DNA of 64,000 bases from Adiantum capillus-veneris (Eukaryota > Streptophyta > Polypodiopsida > Polypodiales > Pteridaceae), in NCBI GenBank assembly GCA_014529385.2, contig CM043959.1:8397526-8461525 (forward strand), written 5' to 3'. A model generated the notes under the pieces. It worked only from the letters and a program-made list of their open reading frames with translations. It was not told where the DNA came from and did no database searches. This document shows, in pieces, positions 41,149-53,000 of the stretch (its first letter is position 1; each line of letters opens with the position of its first letter). Made by a program: the position numbers and the translations under genes.

Positions 41149-44031
41149 TTAAAGCATGATTTCTTCAGGTACCCAAGTGCATTCCGTCATGGAGTGATTG
41201 CGCCATTTGACATAGAAAAGTTGTCCCCGGCACCCAAAACGCGACTTTAGGATGGCCTCCGACTCATGTGGCGGGCCATCCTTTACATATTCGGGGAGGC
41301 TTCTACCATAGGTGTTATCCGGCACAAATCTTTTGAGTAGACTTACATGGAAGGCATTGTGGATGTTGATGTGTGATGGAAGATCCAGCTTGTAGGTGAT
41401 GTCGTTGTAGGACTTGAGCACTTTGTATGGCCCATAGTAGCGGTGGTTGAACTTCGGGGAGAGGCCTTGTGGGAGGGTGATATTCTGAGAGCTGACGAGG
41501 ACTAAGTCACCTTCTTGGAAGAGTTCGGCAGGCCTTCGCTTTTGGTTGACGTATTTGGCGATGCGTACCTTGCTTTGCTTGAGACTCTTCTTTGCACTTT
41601 GCATGCGGGTTTGCAATTGTTGAAGAAACTCTTCACATTCCAGATCCTGGGCATGCACATCGCCGGTTGCTAGTGCAAGAGGTGTGATGACTTCTTTACC
41701 CGTGGAGAGCTCGAAGGGGGTGTAGCCAGTGCTGCTGTGGATGGAGTTGTTGTAGTGGAATTCCAAGACGTCCATGTATTCGGACCAGTCCTTCTGATCG
41801 GCCTTGACGTAGCTGCGGATGTAGTCTTCAATGCCTTGGTTGACTCTTTCAGTTTGGCCGTCAGTTTCAGGGTGGTAGGCGGAGGAGAAGCGGAGTTGGG
41901 TGCCTAGTAGCTTGAAGAGCTCGCGCCAGAGGTCACTCAGGAAGCGGGTGTCGCGATCTGAAACTATGGCTAAGGGGAGACCGTGGTATTTGAAGACTTT
42001 GGCGAAGAAGTGTTTGGCGACTTGGTAGGCAGTGACGGGAGGCTTTGCTGGTATGAAGTGGGCTTGCTTGGTGAAGTAGTCGACGACCACCATGATGGTA
42101 GTGTGGCCGTGGGAGGAGGGGAGGTTGACGATGAAGTCCATACTTACCATGTCCCAATTAGGCCGGGAGGGTGTTGGCATGGGGTGGAGGAGGCTAGCAG
42201 GCTTGACTCTTTGAGCTTTGACCAATTGACAGGTTCGGCAGGTGCGCACGTAGTCGATTGCGTCGTCCTTCATTTTGGGCCACATGTAGTGTTGATGGAG
42301 TTTGTCATAAGATCTCTTCTGGACACCATGTCCAACTAGCTTGCAGTCGTGAGCCTCCCACATGAGGTCTTTCTTTAGCTCTGGATCATTGGGGATGTAG
42401 ATTTTTCCATGCGCGTAGAAGAGGTTATCTTTGACTTCAAAGAGACCCACTGCAGCTTTACCAGAGATGTGGTCGTTGAGCATGCGGAGGACAGCAGGAT
42501 CAACTTTTTGAGCGTCGAGGATGCGTTGGCGTAGAGTGATGGTTGCTGTGGAGATAGCAGTGAGGGTGGGCATTCGACTGAGGGCATCGGGCATGACATT
42601 TGTGGTGCCCGGTGTGTGGATGATCTCGATATTATATTTTGCTAGTGTATCCTGCCACCGGGATTGCTTGGGTGTTATTTTGGGCTGTGTTTGGAAGTAC
42701 TTGAGCGATATGTTGTCTGTGTATACCTTGGTGTGTTTGTCTAGGACATAGTGTCGCCACTTTTGGAGGAAGTAAACGACAGCGAGCATTTCCTTCTCAT
42801 GGGTGGTCCATCTGGTCTCAACATCTGTGAACTTGTGGGACTCGTAGGCGATGGGTTGATTCTCTTGCAGGAGGACTCCACCAATAGCACCATCGGAGGC
42901 ATCAGTGTGGACTTCAAAGGGTTTGGTGAAGTTGGGTAGTTGGAGGACGGGGGTGCTACACATGGCTATCTTCAGGTTCTCAAAGGCTTCTTCTTCTTTA
43001 TGGGTCCACTGAAAGGGTTTGTGGCCTTTGGTTATCTCTGTGAGTGGTGCAGCGATCTTGCTAAAATCGCGGATGAAGCGACGTGTGTACTGACAGAAGC
43101 CTACAAACTCTCGGACTTCTTTGATGGATGTCGGTGGAGCCCACTTGATGACAGCGTCGACTTTCTTGGGATCCACCATAATACCTTCTGACGTGACGAT
43201 GAAGGCCTGGAACTCGATTTTCTGGACAGCAAACTCACACTTCTCCAGCTTGGCATATAGCTGGTGTTCCCGGAGGCGCTGGAGTACTGCAGCAACATGC
43301 TTCTGGTGCTCTTCTAAGGTTTTGCTGTAGGTGATTAGGTAGTCGTCAATCATGTCGCGGAAACTGTCATGGATTATTCTGCAGAAAGTTCCCGAACCGC
43401 CGGTGAGACCGAACCCCGGGACCATCCATTCCGAAGAGCCGTAGCGTGTGCGGAAGGCGGTCTTCGGGATGTCTTTAGAGGTGATGCGGACTTGGTGATA
43501 GCCTGAGCGGAGGTCGATGCGAGTGAAGTATTGGGCACCCTGTAGTCTGTCCAAAAGATCTTCCATGAGGGGGACTGGGTCCCTGTTCTTGATAGTTATC
43601 TTGTTGAGGGCCCGATAATCCACGCATAGTCGCATCGACCCGTCTTTCTTCTTGACAAACAAGACTGGGGCCCCAAAAGGAGAGCTGCTGGGCCGAATGA
43701 AACCTTGATTCTCTAATTCTTGGAGTTTCTTCTTGAGCTCTTTGAGCTCGGTGTTGTTCATGCGGTAGGGGGCCTTCGCCGGGGGTGTGCTTCCTGGGAT
43801 GAGGTCAATTTCATGTTGAATTTGACGGGGAGGGGGTAGGCCGGGGGGAAGTTCTGGAAGCATGACATCCTTGTACTTCTGGAGGATGGGGGTAAGGGAG
43901 GGGTCACCCACTTTGGCCTGCTCGATGGTGATGGATTTGAGCCTTGCTGTGGGCTGTTCCTTTGCTTGCATGATGCAGAGGTGAACCTGAGCTCCTTTCT
44001 TGAGAGCCCGCTCTGCTTGCTTTGCACTCAT
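41149..44031 (-). CDS. Chromovirus pol: RT, RNase H, integrase, chromodomain
   Basis: 960 codons. RT: FVKKKDGSMRLCVDYRALNK (residues 126-145) and RIDLRSGYHQV with catalytic D173. The region that should carry the YxDD box is shortened: IDDYLITYSK at 228-237 lacks the LDDILIY-type segment, so RT is probably inactive. RNase H: VHTDAS (D377), HEKEML, YTDN (D438), PDALSR (D482). Integrase: H2C2 domain (H561, H567, C598, C601), core D631, D692, E728. A GPY module is near residue 867. The C-terminal chromodomain at about 922-958 ends YVKWRNHSMTECTWVPEE, where W80/W90-type aromatics are kept. Chromodomains direct insertion to heterochromatin. Protease is encoded upstream in another frame; the frames overlap at 43,904-44,031 and need a +1 shift near a C6 run (44,044-44,049). 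The ATG at 44,031 is internal to the polyprotein. Confidence 0.95.
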   Translation of the reverse strand: MSAKQAERALKKGAQVHLCIMQAKEQPTARLKSITIEQAKVGDPSLTPILQKYKDVMLPELPPGLPPPRQIQHEIDLIPGSTPPAKAPYRMNNTELKELKKKLQELENQGFIRPSSSPFGAPVLFVKKKDGSMRLCVDYRALNKITIKNRDPVPLMEDLLDRLQGAQYFTRIDLRSGYHQVRITSKDIPKTAFRTRYGSSEWMVPGFGLTGGSGTFCRIIHDSFRDMIDDYLITYSKTLEEHQKHVAAVLQRLREHQLYAKLEKCEFAVQKIEFQAFIVTSEGIMVDPKKVDAVIKWAPPTSIKEVREFVGFCQYTRRFIRDFSKIAAPLTEITKGHKPFQWTHKEEEAFENLKIAMCSTPVLQLPNFTKPFEVHTDASDGAIGGVLLQENQPIAYESHKFTDVETRWTTHEKEMLAVVYFLQKWRHYVLDKHTKVYTDNISLKYFQTQPKITPKQSRWQDTLAKYNIEIIHTPGTTNVMPDALSRMPTLTAISTATITLRQRILDAQKVDPAVLRMLNDHISGKAAVGLFEVKDNLFYAHGKIYIPNDPELKKDLMWEAHDCKLVGHGVQKRSYDKLHQHYMWPKMKDDAIDYVRTCRTCQLVKAQRVKPASLLHPMPTPSRPNWDMVSMDFIVNLPSSHGHTTIMVVVDYFTKQAHFIPAKPPVTAYQVAKHFFAKVFKYHGLPLAIVSDRDTRFLSDLWRELFKLLGTQLRFSSAYHPETDGQTERVNQGIEDYIRSYVKADQKDWSEYMDVLEFHYNNSIHSSTGYTPFELSTGKEVITPLALATGDVHAQDLECEEFLQQLQTRMQSAKKSLKQSKVRIAKYVNQKRRPAELFQEGDLVLVSSQNITLPQGLSPKFNHRYYGPYKVLKSYNDITYKLDLPSHINIHNAFHVSLLKRFVPDNTYGRSLPEYVKDGPPHESEAILKSRFGCRGQLFYVKWRNHSMTECTWVPEEIML

Positions 44032-44770
44032 GAGATTGAGTTTGGGGGGACGAGTGCTCTGGGACTTTCTGTTTGCCTTTCATCGCTGCTAATTGAGCAG
44101 GGTCTTGGCGGTTGATGGGAGGGGGGTTGGTTTGAAGATGCGCCTGACGGGTGACAGCTTGCTTTGTTGTGAGTTTGGCGCCTTGTACTGTCACTGCTTT
44201 TCCTTGATTATTCAGGAGTAATTGATCCTTCATGCCTAGGAGTGCAATGAGATACTTATCGTTGAAGGAGAGACCAATAATTACCTCGAAGTCGTCCATT
44301 GGGACCACTATGAAATCAAGTCGGCATGTGAATTCGCCCATCTCAATCCTGACTTGACGAGCTACCTTGACATTGTTATCCTTTCCTTGGGCAAACTTGA
44401 CTGTCGTTTCATTGACGGTGGTGATACGTAGGCCCAGGCGCGCGGCGCATTGTGGTGATAGAAAATTGTGTGTGGCGCCTGAGTCTACCATGATCCATTG
44501 CTGCTGGGATCCAATTGTTGCCTGGACAAATAAGTTCTGAATGTCCGTTATCGTTGCTGCCATGCATTGCGGGTGGAGGGATACTGCTCCAATCCGGGGT
44601 TGCTGGTTAGCAACAGGGCTAGCCAGTTCTTCGACTCTTATTCGGGGGGGGGGAGGGGAGGGTGGTTCTTCTATTTGGAGGGTGTTTACCCTGCTAGATG
44701 AGGAGGCTGCTTGATTGCGCTTGCGTACACAAGCATAGTAGGGGCCATGAGCAATCCTGCAGTCACTGCA
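43904..44770 (-). pseudogene. Chromovirus nucleocapsid end and protease
   Basis: In the gag frame. A degenerate zinc knuckle (C-SD-C-RIA-H-GPYYA-C, about 44,770-44,729) has abnormal spacing (3 and 5 instead of 4 and 4). Then a Pro run encoded by C10, and the protease: WIMVDSGATHNFLS (active site DSGA), then VVPMDDFEVIIGLSF (the II-G motif). After about 44,050 the frame is a shadow of the pol frame. The gag-pol joint needs one base shift. Confidence 0.85.
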
Positions 44771-45640
44771 TCAGATGCGATCGGGGCGCGGGTTGTTATT
44801 GTTGCCCTTGTAAGTATTGGGGACAAAACTGCTGGACGTGGTGCTATAGGAATTGCTCGCAAAAGAGCTGCGCGGTGGAGAGCGGGGTTCGTTTCTTTTG
44901 TTATTGGGTACAAATCCGCGGCCTAGCCCGGCGGTTGGGTTAGTCCAGTTGTTGGGGGCAAAATTGTTGGGGCGAGGGTTATTCGGGGAAAAACTTGGGG
45001 TTGAGTTTGTATCCCGTAGTTTTTCGGCCATATTGGTGGCCACTTCCCAGGTGTTGGGGTTCTGCTTTTCTATCTCGGGACGGGCCCAGGGCTTAAGGCC
45101 GTACAGGAAGCCATGTAGCCTGTCTGCTATGTGCATCAGTGGAAGTTGAAGCATCAGTCGCCGGTACTTGACAACGTAATATGATATGTGGCCGTCTTGG
45201 CGTAGATCGCACCACGAATCTCTGACTTTGTTGCCTTCATTCTCTGGGATAAAATAGCTGAGCATGTCTCTTTGTAAGTCTTCCCAGTCCTCCCAGTGCT
45301 TTGATGGTTGTTCAGTGAGGAACCATACATAGGCGTCGTCGGCCAGGAAGGTTTTGGCCACTTGCACCCATCTGCGTCTGCCTATGTTGTTCCACTGCAT
45401 GTAGTCTTCTACCTCTCTGAACCACTTGTTGAGTTCCAGTGAGGTGCGATGGCCTTTGTGTTTCTCTGGGGGGATGGGTTTGAATTTGCCTAGTCTGTTT
45501 TCATCTTCTAGAGCTCTCTCAGGGCTGTAGTAGCGTCCTTCACTTCGGTCATCCAGGCAGTCTTCATCTTCGTCGACTGTCTCTAATCTTCTGGGCCGCG
45601 GTCGTCTTTGTGTGTTTCGCCACGTGTTGACATTACACAG
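44771..45640 (-). pseudogene. Chromovirus gag capsid
   Basis: Open from about 45,635 to a TGA at 44,771-44,773. It contains LELNKWFREVEDYMQW, the WVQVAKTFLADDAYVWF and DWEDLQRDMLSYFIPENEG motifs, SYYVVKYRRLMLQLP, and DRLHGFLYGLKPWARPEIEK, the classic Retrotrans_gag order. An Asn/Pro-rich tail leads to the zinc knuckle. The TGA follows directly after an Arg-Ile codon pair and sits in the same frame as the knuckle and protease, so it is a single point interruption. Confidence 0.85.
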
Positions 45641-45872
45641 GGACCGAACGGTCTTCGTGTCGCTGGCCTAGCTGTGTTTGTAGTAGGTCACTCAAATTAG
45701 AGGACATCACGTTGATTTGGTGTTCTACGGAGGCCATGATGCGTGCCTCCAGTCTTTCTTCCATTGAGTCTTGGTGGTCTTGTCGCGACTTCTTCTCTTT
45801 GTTCTTCTTCGAGGCTCTATGCGGATCCGGTTCAGTTTTGTATCCTTCTTCATCTTCTTGATTTCCCGCCAT
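45633..45872 (-). CDS. Chromovirus gag N-terminus
   Basis: ATG at 45,872 (MAGNQEDEEGYKTEPDPHRA). The segment is highly charged with a predicted coiled helix (EERLEARIMASVEHQINVMS). The frame ends at 45,633, and gag continues in the next frame from about 45,640, so one single-base frameshift separates it from the capsid part. Start choice: the first ATG after the T-poor leader, with gag-like sequence immediately after it. Confidence 0.75.
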   Translation of the reverse strand: MAGNQEDEEGYKTEPDPHRASKKNKEKKSRQDHQDSMEERLEARIMASVEHQINVMSSNLSDLLQTQLGQRHEDRSVPV

Positions 45873-45899
45873 TGGGGTGCTCTTGTGGTCGGAGCCGAG

Positions 45900-46234
45900 G
45901 GAAATTCAAAAATATCGAAAAACTAGAAAACTGCGAGAAAACGGCTTGAAAACGTTGAAAAACTGTGAAACAGCGCAAAACGGGGTCCAGAACGATGAAA
46001 ACCACAAAAAACGGTGAAAACCGGTCCCAAACGGTGTAAGACGGGGCACAACGTTGAAAAACGATGAGGAACGTGGAGAAACGCGTCAAAACGGGCCAAG
46101 AATGCGGTGAAAACGGGGCAAAACGCAGATCAAACGAGACAAAACGGTGAAAATCTGTGGGGAACGGGGAGAAAACGCAAGGAACGGGGCAAAACGGGGC
46201 AATCACGCGAGGAACGTGGTGAAACGGTGTGGTA
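45900..46234. repeat. T-poor degenerate AAAACGG repeat
   Basis: About 330 bp made of imperfect repeats of AAAACGG / GGAACG-type words every 9-13 bp, almost without T on the + strand. On the reverse strand it is the leader just upstream of the chromovirus gag start. It stops at the first unit of the megasatellite. Origin unknown. Confidence 0.7.
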
Positions 46235-47050
46235 CTGTGACACGTACATAGTGGGAACGCATGCTACAAGAGTTATCTTATAATTTTTTAGATCCATAAT
46301 TATCTTTCCTATAATGTACATATGCATATTTAAGTATAATAATAAGCCTTCTATCTCATCCTATTATTTTTTTCAAGGGTAACCTATTCTTACTTTACCA
46401 TCAAAAAATACTATGGAAAAAGCATCAATAGCTCCGCCTCTTTAACTTGGGGCAAAAAGCATTGATTATTTATTTCTACTATTTCATTATCATCTCACAC
46501 CCTAGCTAGATGCTACATCTAGGGTAAACTCCAATATATATATATTCTATGTAATTTTTATACTTTTCTTATATTTCTTTTTAAATAGCTACTAAGAGAG
46601 AATCAAATCCTAGTGGGACATTAGGTGGCATGATTTCAACGATACACTTATTTTAATGCATTATTGCAAGCATGATTACAAAACTTTGTCAAGGAGCAAT
46701 GTCATGCTTTCATATGGCATGAGGTGTCCTTTGGAATTAAATGAAAGTCTAGGCTAAGGAGACCACATGAAGACTTTTGCTGCCATAAATGGACCCAATT
46801 TTGATGAATTTTTTACACAAGATTCCAATCTGAATTGGAAAACGATTTTAAAGTGAAAATCGTAGCTAATAAGCTGAAGTTTTTGCCCATATTTTTACTT
46901 TTTTATTTGGAGCCACGGTTGAGGAGATATGATCAACATACTGGACCCCAGTCTGCCCACATCATGCAAGGACATCTCATTTCCAACTTTTCCAATTCAT
47001 GTTCACACTGGCTCCTCTCTTCTTGTGTAAACCCTTGGGGGTTCCCTTCA

Positions 47051-50000
47051 CCTATAAAAGGGGACCTCTTCTTCCTTGGAAAGAACTCAAGCATTCAAGC
47101 CATTGATGAGAGGATTTCTCGAGGGAGTGAGTAGTAATGCCTAATTGTACTTAGCCCCATTAACATAAGCCCAAGCCTACACTTTCTCCTAGAGAAAGGC
47201 TAGCAATTCTTGTACGCTATCCTTGGAAGATCAAATCTAATCAAAGAAGGTGTTGTACTTGGTGTATCAATCAACGTTGAATTCTCCCCTCTTCTTCTCT
47301 CTCCCATCAATAATGGTGCCGAAGGGTTTCAAGTAAGATGTGTTCTACATTGATGTTTTCTTGATTTCTTGTTGTTTTCATTTTCATCTCTAATCCAACA
47401 TATATATATGTATCTAATCTCATCTCCTTAACCAAACCTATCTCTCTCATTCTTAGTAATTCATCCTCTCTAGGTTCTCTTTGCTACAAGTACATCTCTC
47501 CTCGCCGTATCCTTATTGCCTACGGACAAGAATTGGGCTTGGGAGGGAAACTTCTCATCTTTTCACTTCTCTCATATCTACATTTCTCACATACTATCCT
47601 AGATGAATAACCCACATGATGATCATTTCTATCGCCTTCACTCTGTACGATCTATTAGAATTAACGTTGTCGTGCTGTGACACGTACATAGTGGGAACGC
47701 ATGCTACAAGATCTATCTTGTATTTTTTTAGATACATAATTATATTTCCTATAGTGTACATATACATATTTAAGTACAATAATAAGCCTTCTATCTCATC
47801 CTATTATTTTTCTCAAGGGTAACATATCCTTACTTTACCATCAGAAAATACTATAAGAAAAGCATCAATAGCTCCGCCTCTTTAACTTGGGACAAAAAGC
47901 ATTGATTCTTTATTTCTACTATTTCATTATCATCTCACACCCTAGCTAGATCCTATATCTAGGGTAAAATCCAATATATATATATTCTATGTAATTTTTA
48001 TACTTTTCTTATATTTCTTTTTAAATAGCTACTAAGAGAGAATCAAATCCTAGTGGGACACTAGGTGGCATGATTTCAACGATACACTTATTTTAATGCA
48101 TTATTGCAAGCATGATTACAAAACTTTGTCAAGGAGCAATGTCATGCTTTCATATGGCATGAGGTGTCCTTTGGAATTAAATGAAAGTCTAGGCTAAGGA
48201 GACCACATGAAGACTTTTGCTGCCATAAATGGACCCTATGTTGATGAATTTTTTACACAAGGTTCCAATCCGAATTGGAAAACGATTTTAAAGTGAAAAT
48301 CGTAGCTAATAAGCTGAAGTTTTTACCCATATTTTTACTTTTTTATTTGGAGCCACGGTTGAGGAGATATGATCAAAATACTGGACCCCAGTCTACCCAC
48401 ATCATGCAAGGACAGCTCATTTCCAACTTTTCCAATTCATGTTCACACTGGCTCCTCTCTTCTTGTGTAAACCCTTGGGGGTTCCCTTCACCTATAAAAG
48501 GGGACCTCTTCTTCCTTGGAAAGAACTCAAGCATTCAAGCCATTGATGAGAGGATTTCGCGAGGGAGTGAGTAGTAATTCCTAATTGTACTTAGCCCCAT
48601 TAACATAAGCCCAAGCCTACACTTTCTCCTAGAGAAAGGCTAGCCATTCTTGTACGCTATCCTTGGAAGATCAAATCTAATCAAAGAAGGTGTTGTACTT
48701 GGTGTATCAATCAACGTTGAATTCTCCCCTCTTCTTCTCTCTCCCATCAATAATGGTGCCGAAGGGTTTCAAGTAAGATGTGTTCTACATTGATGTTTTC
48801 TTGATTTCTTGTTGTTTTCATTTTCATCTCTAATCCAACATATATATATGTATCTAATCTCATCTTCTTAACCAAACCTATCTCTCTCATTCTTAGTAAT
48901 TCATCCTCTCTAGGTTCTCTTTGCTACAAGTACATCTCTCCCTGCAGTATCCTTATTGCCGACGGGCAAGAATAGGGCTTGGGAGGGAAACTTCTCATCT
49001 CTTCACTTCTCTCATATCTACATTTCTCACATACTATCGTAGATGAATAACCCACATGATGATCATTTCTATCGCCTTCACTCTGTACGATCTATTAGAA
49101 TTAACGTTGTCGTGCTGTGACACGTACATAGTGGGAACGCATGCTACAAGATCTATCTTGTAATATTTTAGATACATAATTATATTTCCTATAGTGTACA
49201 TATACATATTTAAGTACAATAATAAGCCTTCTATCTCATCCTATTATTTTTCTCAAGGGTAACATATCCTTACTTTACCATCAGAAAATACTATAAGAAA
49301 AGCATCAATAGCTCCGCCTCTTTAACTTGGGACAAAAAGCATTGATTCTTTATTTCTACTATTTCATTATCATCTCACACCCTAGCTAGATCCTATATCT
49401 AGGGTAAAATCCAATATATATATATTCTATGTATTTTTTATACTTTTCTTATATTTCTTTTTAAATAGCTACTAGGAGAGAATCAAATCCTAGTGGGACA
49501 CTATGTGGCATGATTTCAAAGATACACTTATTTTAATGCATTATTGTAAGCATGATTACAAAACTTTGTCAAGGATCAATGTCATGCTTTCAAATGGCAT
49601 GAGGTGTCCTTTGGAATTAAATGAAAGTCTAGGCTAAGGAGACCACATGAAGACTTTTGCTGCCATAAATGGACCCTATTTTGATGAATTTTTTACACAA
49701 GGTTCCAATCTGAATTGGAAAACAATTTTAAAATGAAAATCGTAGCTAATGAGCTGAAGTTTTTTCCCATATTTTTACTTTTTTATTTGGAGCCACGGTT
49801 GAGGAGATATGACCAAAATACTGGACCCCAGTCTGCCCACATCATGCAAGGACAGCTCATTTCCAACTTTTCCAATTCATGTTCACACTGGCTCCTCTCT
49901 TCTTGTGTAAACCCTTTGGGGTTCTCTTCACCTATAAAAGGGGACCTCTTCTTCCTTGGAAAGAACTCAAGCATTCAAGCCATTGATGAGAGGATTTCTC

Positions 50001-53000
50001 GAGGGAGTGAGTAGTAATTCCTAATTGTACTTAGCCCCATTAACATAAGCCCAAGCCTACACTTTCTCCTAGAGAAAGGCTAGCAATTCTTGTACGCTAT
50101 CCTTGGAAGATCAAATCTAATCAAAGAAGGAGTTGTACTTGGTGTATCAGTCAACGTTGAATTCTCCCCTCTTCTTCTCTCTCCCATCAATAATGGTGCC
50201 GAAGGGTTTCAAGTAAGATGTGTTCTACATTGATGTTTTCTTGATTTCTTGTTGTTTTCATTTTCATCTCTAATCCAACATATATATATGTATCTAATCT
50301 CATCTTCTTAACCAAACCTATCTCTCTCATTCTTAGTAATTCATCCTCTCTATGTTCTCTTTGCTACAAGTACATCTCTCCCTGCAGTATCCTTATTGCC
50401 TACGGGCAAGAATAGGGCTTGGGAGGGAAACTTCTCATCTCTTCACTTCTCTCATATCTACATTTCTCACATACTATCGTAGATGAATAACCCACATGAT
50501 GATCATTTCTATCGCCTTCACTCTGTACGATCTATTAGAATTAACGTTGTCGTGCTGTGACACGTACATAGTGGGAACGCATGCTACAAGATCTATCTTG
50601 TATTTTTTTAGATACATAATTATATTTCCTATAGTGTACATATGCATATTTAAGTACAATAATAAGCCTTCTATCTCATCCTATTATTTTTCTCAAGGGT
50701 AACATATCCTTACTTTACCATCAGAAAATACTATAAGAAAAACATCAATAGCTCCGCCTCTTTAACTTGGGACAAAAAGCATTGATTCTTTATTTCTACT
50801 ATTTCATTATCATCTCACACCCTAGCTAGATCCTATATCTAGGGTAAAATCCAATATATATATATTCTATGTATTTTTTATACTTTTCTTATATTTCTTT
50901 TCAAATAGCTACTAGGAGAGAATCAAATCCTAGTGGGACACTAGGTGGCATGATTTCAAAGATACACTTATTTTAATGCATTATTGTAAGCATGATTACA
51001 AAACTTTGTCAAGGATCAATGTCATGCTTTCAAATGGCATGAGGTGTCCTTTGGAATTAAATGAAAGTCTAGGCTAAGGAGACCACATGAAGACTTTTGC
51101 TGCCATAAATGGACCCTATTTTGATGAATTTTTTACACAAGGTTCCAATCTGAATTGGAAAACGATTTTAAAATGAAAATCGTAGCTAATGAGCTGAAGT
51201 TTTTGCCCATATTTTTACTTTTTTATTTGGAGCCACGGTTGAGGAGATATGACCAAAATACTGGACCCCAGTCTGCCCACATCATGCAAGGACAGCTCAT
51301 TTCCAACTTTTCCAATTCATGTTCACACTGGCTCCTCTCTTCTTGTGTAAACCCTTTGGGGTTCTCATCACCTATAAAAGGGGACCTCTTCTTCCTTGGA
51401 AAGAACTCAAGCATTCAAGCCATTGATGAGAGGATTTCTCGAGGGAGTGAGTAGTAATTCCTAATTGTACTTAGCCCCATTAACATAAGCCCAAGCCTAC
51501 ACTTTCTCCTAGAGAAAGGCTAGCAATTCTTGTACGCTATCCTTGGAAGATCAAATCTAATCAAAGAAGGTGTTGTACTTGGTGTATCAATCAACGTTGA
51601 ATTCTCCCCTCTTCTTCTCTCTCCCATCAATAATGGTGCCGAAGGGTTTCAAGTAAGATGTGTTCTACATTGATGTTTTCTTGATTTCTTGTTGTTTTCA
51701 TTTTCATCTCTAATCCAACATATATATATGTATCTAATCTCATCTTCTTAACCAAACCTATCTCTCTCATTCTTAGTAATTCATCCTCTCTATGTTCTCT
51801 TTGCTACAAGTACATCTCTCCCTGCAGTATCCTTATTGCCTACGGGCAAGAATAGGGCTTGGGAGGGAAACTTCTCATCTCTTCACTTCTCTCATATCTA
51901 CATTTCTCACATACTATCGTAGATGAATAACCCACATGATGATCATTTCTATCGCCTTCACTCTGTACGATCTATTAGAATTAACGTTGTCGTGCTGTGA
52001 CACGTACATAGTGGGAACGCATGCTACAAGATCTATCTTGTATTTTTTTAGATACATAATTATATTTCCTATAGTGTACATATGCATATTTAAGTACAAT
52101 AATAAGCCTTCTATCTCATCCTATTATTTTTCTCAAGGGTAACATATCCTTACTTTACCATCAGAAAATACTATAAGAAAAACATCAATAGCTCCGCCTC
52201 TTTAACTTGGGACAAAAAGCATTGATTCTTTATTTCTACTATTTCATTATCATCTCACACCCTAGCTAGATCCTATATCTAGGGTAAAATCCAATATATA
52301 TATATTCTATGTATTTTTTATACTTTTCTTATATTTCTTTTTAAATAGCTACTAGGAGAGAATCAAATCCTAGTGGGACACTAGGTGGCATAATTTCAAA
52401 GATACACTTATTTTAATGCATTATTGTAAGCATGATTACAAAAGTCTGTCAAGGATCAATGTCATGCTTGCAAATGGCATGAGGTGTCCTTTGGAATTAA
52501 ATGAAAGTCTAGGCTAAGGAGACCACATGAAGACTTTTGCTGCCATAAATGGACCCTATTTTGATGAATGTTTTACACAAGGTTCCAATCTGAATTGGAA
52601 AACGATTTTGAAATGAAAATCGTAGCTAATGAGCTGAAGTTTTTTCCCATATTTTTACTTTTTTATTTGGAGCCACGGTTGAGGAGATATGATCAAAATA
52701 CTGGACCCCAGTCTGCCCACATCATGCAAGGACAGCTCATTTCCAACTTTTCCAATTCATGTTCACACTGGCTCCTCTCTTCTTGTGTAAACCCTTGGGG
52801 GTTCCCTTCACCTATAAAAGGGGACCTCTTCTTCCTTGGAAAGAACTCAAGCATTCAAGCCATTGATGAGAGGATTTCTCGAGGGAGTGAGTAGTAATTC
52901 CTAATTGTACTTAGCCCCATTAACATAAGCCCAAGCCTACACTTTCTCCTAGAGAAAGGCTAGCCATTCTTGTACGCTATCCTTGGAAGATCAAATCTAA

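Larger units (their letters stand above)
41149..45872 (-). mobile_element. Gypsy-2: chromovirus (Ty3/gypsy) coding region
   Basis: Reverse-strand gag, protease, RT, RNase H, integrase and chromodomain in the order of a plant chromovirus. It is much better preserved than Gypsy-1: gag-pro needs only one frameshift and one stop to be read through, and pol is a single 960-codon ORF. The 5' LTR should lie above 45,900, but that position holds a short degenerate repeat and then the megasatellite. Confidence 0.9.

Noticed and set aside
41933..43330. Forward- and reverse-strand frames of 60-118 codons inside the chromovirus pol
   Set aside because: They are shadows of the 960-codon pol frame, which has a complete domain series.
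44641..44670. Frameshift in the C10 run between chromovirus gag and protease
   Set aside because: On recount the gag frame passes through the run into the protease frame without a shift; only the TGA at 44,771 interrupts.
46835..47134. 99-codon reading frame repeated in all ten satellite units
   Set aside because: It contains the TATA box in its own codons and is conserved only because the DNA is. The changes include non-conservative ones, and no domain is recognisable.
47594..47822. 61- and 68-codon frames on both strands at the unit joints
   Set aside because: They overlap each other on opposite strands, are low in complexity, and span the joint between units, so they are unlikely to be genes.
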